22,260 nucleotides of DNA from a virus: the IMG/VR virus record IMGVR_UViG_3300021085_000245, positions 1-22,260 of that record; one strand, 5' to 3'. Under the pieces are notes generated by a model. The model saw only the letters and a list, made by a program, of their open reading frames with translations, had not been told where the DNA came from and ran no database searches. Both the position numbers and the translations under genes were made by a program. This document shows positions 14,576 to 22,260 of this stretch, piece by piece (position 1 is the first letter of the stretch; the number at the start of each line of letters is the position of its first letter).

Positions 14576-15112
14576 CTATTTATCTTTTTCGGGCAAGTTT
14601 TTCATTATTTCGGCAAGCATAGCAGTTCTATCTCCTACTATACGCCCTTCTACTTCTTCTTCATCGCCCAATTCGTGCTTTTTGCCGGCTACATATGCAT
14701 CTATCTTCTCACTGTCTTTTTCAAGTCTAGCTTGACGCATTTGTAACTCAATCATTTTCATTTTCTTATCCATTTTGGCTTGTTTTGCCTGTAGAGCTGC
14801 GGATATCATTTTGCTTGCACTATCAAATATAGGTGCTGCATGTCTATCTTCTACATTCTTACCCAAGTCTATTAAATCTTCAAATGTTTCCATGGCTTTT
14901 TTTGCATATTCGTCCATTTCTCTATCTAACTGTTCTAAACCCTCAACAGTAGGCAATGCAATATTGGCACGTTCTACCATGCTCATTTCGCCTTCTATGT
15001 TTGCTATTTCTGTTTTAAGTTCTTCAGTAGTAGGTTCTTCCTGTATATCATTTTCAGGAAGTAATTGATCTAAATCTGGTAAATTTAATTCTTCTTCTAA
15101 TTTTTTTGTCAT
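14576..15112 (-). CDS. 16: gp16 small terminase subunit
   Basis: The small subunit recognises DNA and regulates gp17. After a variable acidic N-terminus of about 50 residues, the core is LDREMDEYAKKAMETFEDL, then DLGKNVEDRHAAPIFDSA, then AKQAKMDKKMKMIELQMRQA, which matches the coiled-coil oligomerisation region of T4 gp16 (T4 has DELAELATKTYEDLMDLGM and related segments). At 178 aa the length agrees with T4 gp16 (164). The start overlaps the gp4 stop as ATGA. The last codons GAT AAA TAG double as a late promoter box for the next gene. Confidence 0.85.
   Translation of the reverse strand: MTKKLEEELNLPDLDQLLPENDIQEEPTTEELKTEIANIEGEMSMVERANIALPTVEGLEQLDREMDEYAKKAMETFEDLIDLGKNVEDRHAAPIFDSASKMISAALQAKQAKMDKKMKMIELQMRQARLEKDSEKIDAYVAGKKHELGDEEEVEGRIVGDRTAMLAEIMKNLPEKDK
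14577..14584 (-). promoter_or_regulatory. Late-type box GATAAATA embedded in the gp16 stop codon
   Basis: The minus-strand sequence GATAAATA covers the last sense codons and stop of gp16 (GAT AAA TAG). It is 22 bases before the start of the 164-aa gene. Confidence 0.6.
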
Positions 15113-15555
15113 TTTCTTTTCTTTTTAGAGTTTTGAGGTTTATTAAATATCTGATGTTCAGTTATAACCCTAAACGCCATTCCTTGTTGTTTGCACCATG
15201 CATGTGCGGCAGACCATTTGGCTTGATTAACTACTGCTGCAGCCTTCTGAGCAGTTGTTCTTGCTTCAGCTAATGTTTGACTAGCTGGCTTAATCTCTAC
15301 CATTTCAGCATGGTTCTTTCCCTTCTTGTCTTTGTATACTAATAACAAGTCAGGAACATATGTGCTTTTCTTTCCAGTAAGTGGATTTTTGTATGGGATT
15401 CTGTGTGTTTCACTTCCCCAACCTAATATAGCTGGGTGATTATCGCACATGCGAAATACTGCTAATTCCCATCCACTTCTGTAATGTGGTGTTCTTTTAC
15501 CTAAGTATTTATCCGGGTTAGAAGGTATGAATTTTCCGTTTTGGAACTTCGGCAT
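15109..15555 (-). CDS. 4: gp4 head completion protein (nuclease-like fold)
   Basis: The 148-aa protein matches T4 gp4 (also called gp50/65), which finishes filled heads before tail joining. The recognisable core is YRSGWELAVFRMCDNHPAIL (25-44) with GWGSETHRIPY next. E30, D69 in YVPDLLLVYKD and E87-I-K89 in VEIKP form a PD-(D/E)xK-type nuclease arrangement. The end is basic (SKKKRK). The start codon follows the stop of the gp54-like gene without a gap, so translation is probably coupled. Confidence 0.88.
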   Translation of the reverse strand: MPKFQNGKFIPSNPDKYLGKRTPHYRSGWELAVFRMCDNHPAILGWGSETHRIPYKNPLTGKKSTYVPDLLLVYKDKKGKNHAEMVEIKPASQTLAEARTTAQKAAAVVNQAKWSAAHAWCKQQGMAFRVITEHQIFNKPQNSKKKRK

Positions 15556-16563
15556 TTATAATTCGCCTAATGTGTCTGGATCTGTATCTGTATAGTGAAT
15601 TTCTGATTCGGGTACTTGTGCTATATATCTAACACCGTCTTTTGTAACAATTTGATTTTTACCAGGAGCAAATTCAGTATCGCCTGCAAGTTGTCCACCT
15701 GCTACAATCTCATTTGCTCTTGCAAGTCTCTCTGACATATTCCCCCACACTCCCTGAACAGTTCCTCTAAAACTGCTAGTAGTGGTACTAGTAACCACTG
15801 CTTGATTATTGGTTTCAAGAACTGGTTGAATTTCTGGTTTATTTGATTTTATTTCTGGATGTCTTGTTGTGTGTATTGCAGATTGATCAACAAAGGTGTT
15901 TACTTCTGGTTGGATCGTTGGTGGATTTAATATACTAGGAGGAGCGAGACCAACAGGAATATTCATTGCTTCACTTAATATTCTGAATCCTTCATAACCA
16001 AATGTAATTCTGTATGTACTAGGCGCACTATCTGAATAGTCTAATGTATCAGCATCTATGTTTTGTATAAACGGATGAAATATTTCTGTTACATTTGAAT
16101 GTGTAACTGTATCGCCTACTGTTGCATCAACTCTTGTAATAATCATTGATGTTATATAATGATTATCGTCTGGTGTTTTTAAACCAAAGCTATTTTTTAC
16201 TGAACTATTAATCTTCCATTCTTCATAATCAGCTTGATTCATTGGACCTGTAATATAGTGGTTAGCATATTCCTTTAGAAACTTTTCAAATTCAGCATCT
16301 TTAGTGTCGTATGCTGTAAGTGTTATAGGAGTATAATCTATTCCTGTTTGAACTATGCTTTTACTATTATAATTATTAAGTGTTTGTGTTCTATATGTGA
16401 AAGTTGGTAACTGTACATTTGCAATTCGCGTAAGATCTACAACACCACCACCTGCTATGATTAACTTAACTGTAAAGGAAAACTTATTCCTAGGTATTGC
16501 AGTTAATGTACCCTTGGTGAGTGCTTGACCATATTTTACATACGCTGTATCGCCTAATGCCAT
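15556..16563 (-). CDS. 54: Tail tube-fold protein, gp54-like baseplate-tail tube initiator
   Basis: The protein is 335 aa (T4 gp54: 320), and in T4 gp54 starts polymerisation of the gp19 tube on the baseplate. Its N-terminal half shares features with the gp19 gene upstream: LPTFTYRTQTLNNYNSKSIV then YTPITLTAYD, compared with SYNSKMYLAG then WEPVTIVFRDD in gp19. This indicates a common tube fold. The C-terminal third, Pro/Gln/Thr-rich from about 206 on, has no recognised motif. Location after gp18-gp19 fits a tail role. It could be a different gp19 paralogue. AAGGAC lies about 9 bases before the ATG. Confidence 0.65.
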   Translation of the reverse strand: MALGDTAYVKYGQALTKGTLTAIPRNKFSFTVKLIIAGGGVVDLTRIANVQLPTFTYRTQTLNNYNSKSIVQTGIDYTPITLTAYDTKDAEFEKFLKEYANHYITGPMNQADYEEWKINSSVKNSFGLKTPDDNHYITSMIITRVDATVGDTVTHSNVTEIFHPFIQNIDADTLDYSDSAPSTYRITFGYEGFRILSEAMNIPVGLAPPSILNPPTIQPEVNTFVDQSAIHTTRHPEIKSNKPEIQPVLETNNQAVVTSTTTSSFRGTVQGVWGNMSERLARANEIVAGGQLAGDTEFAPGKNQIVTKDGVRYIAQVPESEIHYTDTDPDTLGEL

Positions 16564-16600
16564 TTGATGTGTCCTTTACTAGCAATTAACTTAAAGTTAA

Positions 16601-17221
16601 TTAAGAGCCAGTTCCGCCACCAGTAACAGTTTCGTCTGCAGCGCCTAAAGTGCCTGCCGATAATGCATCGCCTGTACCATCCAAGATGTGTGCGGCATGA
16701 TCGTAACGTACTGTTAATGTAACTTGAACCATATTTGAATCTGCGTAGTTTAAGTCGCCATATTGTACTTGACTAATAAAGCAACCTTCTAATTGCCATT
16801 CATCAAATGTAGTTGGTTTAGTTGCACCATTTTGTCCATCTAGTGTTTCAATTTTTACACCAAATTTATATGATCCACCTGCAATTGCACTTGATTGATC
16901 TGCGTGATCAACTTGTTTGTTTAATTGCTTACCAAGTTGTTTAATAACATTTGAATTCATGTCATCACGGAACACAATTGTTACTGGTTCCCATGTATGC
17001 TTACCTGCTAGGTACATTTTTGAGTTGTATGAATCAACTACAACTTCTTCGTGTGTTAAGTTTGGTCGTGATGCACTAACAACGTTTTGCGTCATTTCTG
17101 ATTTTTCGCCACCATCACCTATGTTAGTGAATGATACTCGGAATCTATATTGTAGCTTTGGCATTAATGTCGTGCCTGCCGCTGATGTTGTTGGTACTCC
17201 AAAATTTGTAATTACAGCCAT
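16601..17221 (-). CDS. 19: gp19 tail tube protein
   Basis: Subunit of the inner tail tube. The protein is 206 aa, with MPKLQYRFRVSF near residue 20, then SYNSKMYLAGKHTWEPVTIV and a C-terminal VQYGDLNYADSNMVQVTLTV, the order expected for T4-like gp19 (163 aa). The extra length is a Gly/Thr-rich tail (GAADETVTGGGTGS). It follows gp18 after a terminator and has its own late-type box, allowing expression at a different level from sheath. TAGGAG precedes the ATG. Confidence 0.9.
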   Translation of the reverse strand: MAVITNFGVPTTSAAGTTLMPKLQYRFRVSFTNIGDGGEKSEMTQNVVSASRPNLTHEEVVVDSYNSKMYLAGKHTWEPVTIVFRDDMNSNVIKQLGKQLNKQVDHADQSSAIAGGSYKFGVKIETLDGQNGATKPTTFDEWQLEGCFISQVQYGDLNYADSNMVQVTLTVRYDHAAHILDGTGDALSAGTLGAADETVTGGGTGS

Positions 17222-17266
17222 TTGTTTTCTCCTATAATACTATACTGTAGTATTTCTCTTATATTG

Positions 17267-17274
17267 TATTTATC
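17267..17274 (-). promoter_or_regulatory. Late-type box GATAAATA ahead of gp19
   Basis: GATAAATA on the minus strand, 46 bases before the gp19 start and downstream of the terminator at 17321-17344. Confidence 0.6.
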
Positions 17275-17320
17275 AAAACATTGGTCAAAAACTACAATAT
17301 TTAAAATTTGTCACATTAAA

Positions 17321-17344
17321 GGCTACTATATTTCTATAGTAGCC
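17321..17344 (-). terminator. Terminator between gp18 and gp19
   Basis: A perfect 10-bp stem, GGCTACTATA and TATAGTAGCC, encloses a GAAA tetraloop on the minus strand (GNRA type) and is followed by TTTAAT. It is 29 bases after the gp18 stop. The U-run is short, so termination is probably partial. Confidence 0.78.
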
Positions 17345-17372
17345 CTTATTTTAATTAAATTAAACTTTTAAC

Positions 17373-19796
17373 TTAAAGTTCGCCAGTATTTACGATTCTA
17401 ATTGGAATATAAATAAATTCTGCTGATTTTGTAGGCTCAATTGCTACATCAACATAAAATTCATTTGCATCAATTCTTGCTGGTGTGTTGTTTGTTTCAT
17501 CACATACAACAGCAAAGTCATAAACACCACGTTGTGCCATAATGTTTGCTAAGAAACCAGTAAACGTTGCTTTAGCGTTTGTACGAGTATCTTCATCATT
17601 TGGCTCAAACAAGTAAGGTCTTGCTATTACGGCAAAACGTTCTCTTAGATAAGCTGTAAGTCTTGCAACATTAACTCTATCTAATGCTGATGCACTTGGG
17701 TGTAAAGATTTTTGTCCAAATACTACAACGCCCTCTGTAGGGAATTTTGCGATTGGATTCATCTTTTGCTCATACATTGCATCTCTAGAACCTTGTGTCA
17801 ATGATAATGCTACAAACTCATCTTCTGAGTTTAAGTAACCAACATTAGTTGCATTTTGTACTTGTCCACGAGTTAAGCCTGCTGGTGCAAACCATTGGTA
17901 TGATGCGTTATCACTGTATGCATATGTGTATAATGCAATGTGTGATGCTGGAGCAACAACAGTGTCGCCTGATGAAGGGTTAGTTGTTAATGCATGTGGA
18001 TAATAAACCGCACTATAAGTATTTGATGTTACTAGTCCATCTTCACCATTTTCTGTAGCAGTTGTTCCTTGTTTCCAAGAAATTGCTTCAGTTTGATTTA
18101 AACGGAATGGAGCATCAACAATAATAAATGCTGTTTCATCTCTGTCACTGTTTAGTGTTACCATTTCATCATATAACTCTGGATAACCTGGAGTTGCCAT
18201 TAAGCGGAATGCTATTGTGTCTTCACGTAGTGTAGACATGCCTGCCGCTGCCTGCATTGCAGTTGTAACAACTTTACGCTGAGCTAATCTACCAAACGAA
18301 CCTTTGCCGTTTGCTTGATTGCCTGCTTTGTTACGCCATTTCCAATCTGTAGATAATGTTGCGTCATATTCTTTAACAGTGTTACCTGATCTACACATGT
18401 TAATACCTGTCATTCCAACTGGGTATAATAGTGGATCTGGAGAGCCTGCTAATAATGTTGCTTCAAATGTATCTGCAGTTGTGTCGTTAGCTGTAATATC
18501 GCCAAATTCAACACCTGCACTTGTACTTTGATCTGTAGCATCTTTGGCTACCCAAGCTGAGCCGTTGTGTCTGTAAATTACAGGATAACCGCTTGCATCT
18601 GTATCGATCCAATAGTCGCCATCTGTAAGTGCGTTACCGCTGCCATCTAACAATGGAGCTGATGTAACATATTGTACATCTGCTGCTCTTTTCCATTTTT
18701 GAGTAGAGCCGTCTAGTTTTACTTCGTAAACTGCTAATTCGTTTACATCTGGGTCATGCCATAATGTGCCAGTTACTGGATTACCAGTTGGTTGTGTAGT
18801 TGCTACTGATACTGGATAGTTACCAGTTGTACCAATGCTTGTCCATGTAGAACTTGCTGTTACATAACGTTTAAGTTCAATGCTAGATGTTGCATCATCA
18901 AAATCAAACCAAAGGTCGCCATCTGCTAATGTACGAGCTGAACCGGCGCCCGAACCGTCTGCATGTACATCACTTGTAGTTCCATCTGGAGCTGAATCTT
19001 GTGAGTATGTTACTGATTTATTAACAAAAGAACCTGCAGTTGTTGTAAACAAACTTGGTGTAAGTTTTAAACCTGTTTTTGCAGTTGTCTTAATCCAAAC
19101 CTTGCCTGCACCGTGTCCTGTTGGATCACTGTAGTGCGGAGCAAATGTAGTGTCGCCATCTGCTAATGCTGTCCAAACACTTGGAGATGCTGAGCTTCCT
19201 CTGTAGTAATTAAATTTAGTACTACCTGCATCGTTTACTATTTGAACTAGATAATCACCATCCACTGATGCAACGGCTGGTGCTGCTGCTGAAGAAATAA
19301 TTTCTATTGTTGGAGTTTTTTCAACCCATGCACTGCTTTCGCTTTCATAGATTCCCCAGCTAGCACCTGTTGGGTTTACCCAATAAGTATTGTTTGCTGG
19401 ATTACCTGCTGGTGCAGATGAACTTGGTCTAAGTTCTGTTAAATTTACATCAGCACGCACTATATACGCTGCTGAACTTTGACCTAAAAATGAATATGCT
19501 GCTAAAAGACCGTATTCGTTAGTTTCGTCACCTTGTTGAACTGTACCACTTACTTTACGGAAATCAATGTTTCCAAAGTATTGTGTAAGTTCTCTTTGTG
19601 AAGTAACTAAAATAGGTTTTTTTGATTGTGCAGACTTTGTGTATTTTGCAATGCCATCTGTTTCGGTTAAGGTAGGGTCCGCCTTGTCCTCACCAGTAGC
19701 AATGAATAACATAGGAACAGTTCCGGCTCCTGCTGGGCCGTATACTGATTCGTCTGTTACTGAAACCTGTACACCAGGTGAAGTAAGATTTGCCAT
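17373..19796 (-). CDS. 18: gp18 contractile tail sheath protein with repeated insertion modules
   Basis: The sheath contracts to drive the tube through the host envelope. The N-terminus (MANLTSPGVQVSVTDESVYG) and C-terminal domain (REDTIAFRLMATPGYPELYD, VVFGQKSLHPSASALDRVNV, RLTAYLRERFAVIARPYLFE) are typical of T4-like sheaths. At 807 aa it exceeds T4 gp18 (659). The extra length lies between residues about 125 and 425, where a motif DGDxW-x-D...Y...W recurs about five times (near 126-160, 178-212, 290-322, 340-371, 391-418). These modules probably form surface beta-domains on the sheath. AAGGAG precedes the ATG, and a small hairpin TAGGC-AATA-GCCTA lies just upstream of it. Confidence 0.95.
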   Translation of the reverse strand: MANLTSPGVQVSVTDESVYGPAGAGTVPMLFIATGEDKADPTLTETDGIAKYTKSAQSKKPILVTSQRELTQYFGNIDFRKVSGTVQQGDETNEYGLLAAYSFLGQSSAAYIVRADVNLTELRPSSSAPAGNPANNTYWVNPTGASWGIYESESSAWVEKTPTIEIISSAAAPAVASVDGDYLVQIVNDAGSTKFNYYRGSSASPSVWTALADGDTTFAPHYSDPTGHGAGKVWIKTTAKTGLKLTPSLFTTTAGSFVNKSVTYSQDSAPDGTTSDVHADGSGAGSARTLADGDLWFDFDDATSSIELKRYVTASSTWTSIGTTGNYPVSVATTQPTGNPVTGTLWHDPDVNELAVYEVKLDGSTQKWKRAADVQYVTSAPLLDGSGNALTDGDYWIDTDASGYPVIYRHNGSAWVAKDATDQSTSAGVEFGDITANDTTADTFEATLLAGSPDPLLYPVGMTGINMCRSGNTVKEYDATLSTDWKWRNKAGNQANGKGSFGRLAQRKVVTTAMQAAAGMSTLREDTIAFRLMATPGYPELYDEMVTLNSDRDETAFIIVDAPFRLNQTEAISWKQGTTATENGEDGLVTSNTYSAVYYPHALTTNPSSGDTVVAPASHIALYTYAYSDNASYQWFAPAGLTRGQVQNATNVGYLNSEDEFVALSLTQGSRDAMYEQKMNPIAKFPTEGVVVFGQKSLHPSASALDRVNVARLTAYLRERFAVIARPYLFEPNDEDTRTNAKATFTGFLANIMAQRGVYDFAVVCDETNNTPARIDANEFYVDVAIEPTKSAEFIYIPIRIVNTGEL

Positions 19797-19843
19797 GTTA
19801 AGCTCCTTTTTTAATAGGCTATTGCCTAAATTTACTATACATG

Positions 19844-19851
19844 TATTTATT
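19844..19851 (-). promoter_or_regulatory. Late-type box AATAAATA ahead of gp18
   Basis: AATAAATA on the minus strand, 48 bases before the gp18 start in the 90-base gap after the hydroxylase-like gene. It is one of two candidate boxes for gp18. Confidence 0.5.
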
Positions 19852-19886
19852 TAGATTTGTTTAAATCAGGGGTTTACAGAGTTAAC

Positions 19887-20654
19887 TTAGTTGTTATCTG
19901 AGGCTATATTTATCAAAAGAGCATCAAAACTTTCGCAAATGTGCCTTGGAAAGTCGTCGCCCCACAATCCATGTATAATCATATGGATTCTATTTTCTGT
20001 GCCTTTGTTATGTACTGCATGCAATCTACCTATATCAATAGCACGAGCATCTCCTGGTACCCATGGAATGAGTCCCGATTCTTCTAATGCAAATTCTACG
20101 CCCGGAGGATTACTTAACGCTACATTAAATGCCGCCAATGCTCTAGTATCATAATCATTATGAGGTTGTATATATCCGCCTGGTTCCAACAACATATATC
20201 TAACTCTATTATACTTTTTAAACGGCCAAACATTTTTTAACCATTCAACTGTTACTGGACATTGTTCTGCTATGTCTGTCCATCCCACTGGTGGACTTGT
20301 TTCTTCTGTATCATATCCTTCTTCAATATACCAATGAGGTGGTTGTGTTCTTTCTGCTGATTGTCCATGTATTGTAAGACTGCTCCATCCAGGATTCCAC
20401 TCACCTCTGTGTTTTACAAATCTATGAATAAGGCATTCTGCTTCAAGAGCCATTTGCTTATAGGGTACATCAATGTTCATTACTAAACTAGGACAATTAC
20501 TTTCTTTTGCAATCCATTTTGCGTAGTCTTGCATTAGTCCTTTATTGTCTTGCCAACCTTTAAATCTATCTCCAGGATTATTTAGATCCCAATAATGAGA
20601 CTTTTCTTTACATTTAGTTAAAAATTCTTCTAATTCTATTTCGTGTTGTTCCAT
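19887..20654 (-). CDS. Aspartyl/asparaginyl beta-hydroxylase-like 2OG oxygenase
   Basis: The C-terminal half carries MLLEPGGYIQPHNDYDTRAL, with H165 and D167, then GDARAIDIGRLHAVHNKGT (H212 or H215) and R222 in ENRIHMIIHGLW. This is the H-x-D...H...R arrangement of Asp/Asn beta-hydroxylase-type enzymes, which modify proteins or small molecules. The N-terminal 145 residues, rich in Trp and Cys, are not recognised. It is 255 aa, with TAGGAAAG about 10 bases upstream. It overlaps the 487-aa gene by 19 bases and precedes the sheath, so it may be expressed late and act on a virion protein or glycan. Confidence 0.8.
   Translation of the reverse strand: MEQHEIELEEFLTKCKEKSHYWDLNNPGDRFKGWQDNKGLMQDYAKWIAKESNCPSLVMNIDVPYKQMALEAECLIHRFVKHRGEWNPGWSSLTIHGQSAERTQPPHWYIEEGYDTEETSPPVGWTDIAEQCPVTVEWLKNVWPFKKYNRVRYMLLEPGGYIQPHNDYDTRALAAFNVALSNPPGVEFALEESGLIPWVPGDARAIDIGRLHAVHNKGTENRIHMIIHGLWGDDFPRHICESFDALLINIASDNN
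19907..19914 (-). promoter_or_regulatory. Late-type box GATAAATA at the 3' end of the hydroxylase-like gene
   Basis: GATAAATA on the minus strand overlaps codons near the hydroxylase-like gene's end, 111 bases before gp18. It is the better match of the two candidate gp18 boxes but farther away. Confidence 0.45.
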
Positions 20655-22099
20655 TTTAATAACTTTCCTATTGATTCTTCTGGAAGACTGGCAAAGTCAT
20701 CTGTGCCCCAATCGTCAATCCAATTTAGTTGGCCTCTAGTTCCACTAGGACACGCTGAGCATATTAATATATTATTTTTATTGTTTGAAACATTTTTGAA
20801 ATGATCTAATAATTCGTTATGTAACTGCCATCTTTGTTTAAGGCCATAATAAAACGAAGTAGGCATATAATGAAATATATTACTTAAATGTACATACGAT
20901 ACAAAATCGTCATGTTTAACTGAATTAGTAAATCTTTTCATTTTGTGCGGATCCATAATATTCATATGATGATATATTACTTCGCATGTTGGTAGAACTT
21001 CTTCTATCCACTTTTTAAATCCCTTTTCGTTTAACTTGTCTATTGTTTCTTCACTGTCTTTTAATTGAGCGGCGCCTCTGAATATATCTCGTCTTCTATT
21101 CATATCAGGAGCAGCATCTCTCATTATTTTTTCTGCAAATTCTCTGTAGTTAGTACCGTCCCAATTTTCTATTATTTGTTTTGTAATTGTTATAGCAAAT
21201 TTACTTATATCGTATACAAAGATTTTGCTATCCTTAGGCATGTCTAACATGAACGCATATATTAGTGGACTTAACCCTGCCGCAGGAACCATTAGTTTTC
21301 TAAATTCTCCGTTCCAGTCTGGGTTATTCTTTTTTCTATAATCAAACCAAGGTTTGTAATTTGGTAAAGTTTCTGTATTAGCAATAAAGAATATATCAAT
21401 ACCCAACTGATCTAATACGCCAGGAATATGTCTTGGACCATCATACTCAACCTCTGCATACGAATAATGTTTTGCATCTCTTATTCCTTCATTCCAGGAA
21501 AGTATTTTTTGACCATCTTCTATTAAGGCTCTTACTAAGTTCCAACCGCCTCTTTTACTTGAATAATTTTTTAAGTTTTTACTTGGTGCAATCCAATGAG
21601 GTGTGTATTCGTCATGCCAGTTTTCTTTACTTCTAATTGGCTCTATAGTTTCAAATGGCTCTGGTAATTCATATCTATGTTCGACGCCCCATTCTGGACA
21701 GCCAACACTTGCCCACCAATCAAGGTCAATAAAAAATGCTTGTGGGTGTATAGTATAATAACTCTCTCCTTGGTCTAATATGTGACCAACGAACTTAGCA
21801 TCTGGATTATTATCATAAAACTTTACAAATTCATCTTGGAAATTCCATAACAAGGTAGTGCCTTGCTTTAAAACTATTATTTTGGAAAAGCCTTCGTTGT
21901 GTGCCTTCTTTAATAAAGCATCAATTCTTTCATCTGCAAATTGGTTTTGTAAGTAAAAACTCATTTCAACTGACCAATAGTCAGTTAAATTTTTTGTGTA
22001 TCCTTTGGCAAAGTCATTTGTAATACCATCATTGTACAACCAACCTAATGTAAGTTCTTTTGATTCGTGTTTGGCTTCCCACCACTCTTTGTTAAACAT
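20636..22099 (-). CDS. Two-domain protein: possible glycosyltransferase-like N-half and SAM-methyltransferase-like C-half
   Basis: The protein is 487 aa and I do not know its function. The first 245 residues contain SKIIVLKQGTTLLW (72-85) and AFFIDLDWWASVG (121-133), with the hydrophobic-strand and Asp-x-Asp pattern of a nucleotide-sugar transferase, but a GT fold is only suggested. The second half has LMVPAAGLSPLIYAFML (269-285) and KIFVYDISKFAI (292-303), the glycine-rich loop and acidic strand end of a Rossmann methyltransferase, then FVSYVHLSNIFHYMP (399-413), like the post-motif IV region. No catalytic residue can be assigned. It overlaps the hydroxylase-like gene, suggesting joint modification of one target. 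AAGGGA lies about 11 bases upstream, and a late-type box lies 27 bases upstream. Confidence 0.72.
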   Translation of the reverse strand: MFNKEWWEAKHESKELTLGWLYNDGITNDFAKGYTKNLTDYWSVEMSFYLQNQFADERIDALLKKAHNEGFSKIIVLKQGTTLLWNFQDEFVKFYDNNPDAKFVGHILDQGESYYTIHPQAFFIDLDWWASVGCPEWGVEHRYELPEPFETIEPIRSKENWHDEYTPHWIAPSKNLKNYSSKRGGWNLVRALIEDGQKILSWNEGIRDAKHYSYAEVEYDGPRHIPGVLDQLGIDIFFIANTETLPNYKPWFDYRKKNNPDWNGEFRKLMVPAAGLSPLIYAFMLDMPKDSKIFVYDISKFAITITKQIIENWDGTNYREFAEKIMRDAAPDMNRRRDIFRGAAQLKDSEETIDKLNEKGFKKWIEEVLPTCEVIYHHMNIMDPHKMKRFTNSVKHDDFVSYVHLSNIFHYMPTSFYYGLKQRWQLHNELLDHFKNVSNNKNNILICSACPSGTRGQLNWIDDWGTDDFASLPEESIGKLLKWNNTK

Positions 22100-22126
22100 A
22101 ATATAATCCCTTAAAGTAATTAATTA

Positions 22127-22134
22127 TATTTATC
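22127..22134 (-). promoter_or_regulatory. Late-type box GATAAATA overlapping the preceding stop codon
   Basis: GATAAATA on the minus strand contains the TAA stop of the partial upstream gene (GGA TAA) and lies 27 bases before the 487-aa gene. Confidence 0.6.
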
Positions 22135-22260
22135 CTATGAGTTTATCTAGTGTTTGTTGTCTGAAATCTGTTAATGTGGAAGTATTATAAAGTTCAAGAT
22201 CAAATTCCCATCCTGCCCAACTCCATTCACTTTTATGTACATCAGGATATCTATTTGTCA
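22130..22260 (-). CDS. C-terminal end of an unknown gene (start outside window)
   Basis: An open frame entering from position 22260 encodes about 42 residues, including YPDVHKSEWSWAGWEFDLEL and ending QQTLDKLIG with a TAA at 22130-22132. It is the same orientation as all neighbours and ends 30 bases before the next gene. The fragment is too short to assign; the Trp-rich stretch shows it is probably real coding sequence. Confidence 0.6.
   Translation of the reverse strand, partial: TNRYPDVHKSEWSWAGWEFDLELYNTSTLTDFRQQTLDKLIG

Noticed and set aside
15506-15513. GATAAATA box within gp4
   Set aside because: It is in the middle of a coding gene, encodes conserved DKY, and no gene start follows closely.
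1-22260. tRNA genes, CRISPR arrays, insertion sequences, integrase or attachment sites
   Set aside because: I saw no cloverleaf, regularly spaced repeat, transposase motif or recombinase in either strand.

Overview
The window reads as a contiguous piece of an AT-rich, T4-like (Straboviridae/Kyanoviridae-type) tailed phage genome, most like the marine myoviruses that infect bacterioplankton. The assignment rests on UvsX, gp32, both terminase subunits (gp16, gp17), head-completion protein gp4, a sheath (gp18), a tail tube protein (gp19) and a second tube-fold protein that looks like gp54. No photosynthesis gene, tRNA or integrase is visible, so the host cannot be named; the base composition and the many 2-oxoglutarate (2OG) oxygenase-like genes would fit a pelagic heterotroph or a cyanobacterium. 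Every gene I support is on the minus strand, so transcription runs from high to low coordinates, and genes abut or overlap almost everywhere.

Reading with transcription: the end of an unknown gene (22260-22130); a probable glycosyltransferase/methyltransferase-like protein and an Asp/Asn-hydroxylase-like oxygenase (22099-19887); sheath gp18, terminator, tube gp19, gp54-like, gp4 and gp16 (19796-14576); three acidic proteins of unknown function (14554-11687) closed by a strong terminator; a QueC-like PP-loop ATPase (11534-10833); terminase gp17 (10787-9231); a seven-gene metabolic cassette of a peroxiredoxin, five proteins with oxygenase-like His-x-Asp...His patterns (one with Asn in place of Asp) and one PLP enzyme (9211-4573); a 940-residue protein (4531-1709); then gp32 and the start of uvsX (1538-1).

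Two promoter classes are visible. A T4-late-like box, (T/G/A)ATAAATA, lies ahead of gp17, gp18, gp19, the 164-aa gene, the 940-aa gene and the 487-aa gene, several times overlapping the preceding stop codon. In contrast gp32/uvsX has a near-consensus host sigma-70 promoter (TTGACA, 17 bases, TATACT) followed by a leader of about 120 bases with two repeated hairpins, as expected for an early replication/recombination transcript.

The two parts most likely to hold new biology are: (1) the 4573-9211 cassette, which contains two pairs of paralogous oxygenase-like genes, a TauD-like protein with His-Ala-Asn where His-x-Asp is expected, a fold-type-I PLP enzyme and a Prx5-like peroxiredoxin; and (2) a family of large acidic proteins (164, 511, 281 and 940 aa) sharing a short module, R-x-x-(R/K)-E-L-S-G-I-x-E, that ends in the (L/I)-x-E cleavage signal of T4 prohead protease and is repeated nearly unchanged at DNA level, suggesting proteins packaged in the capsid and processed there. 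No stretch without a gene exceeds about 170 bases.
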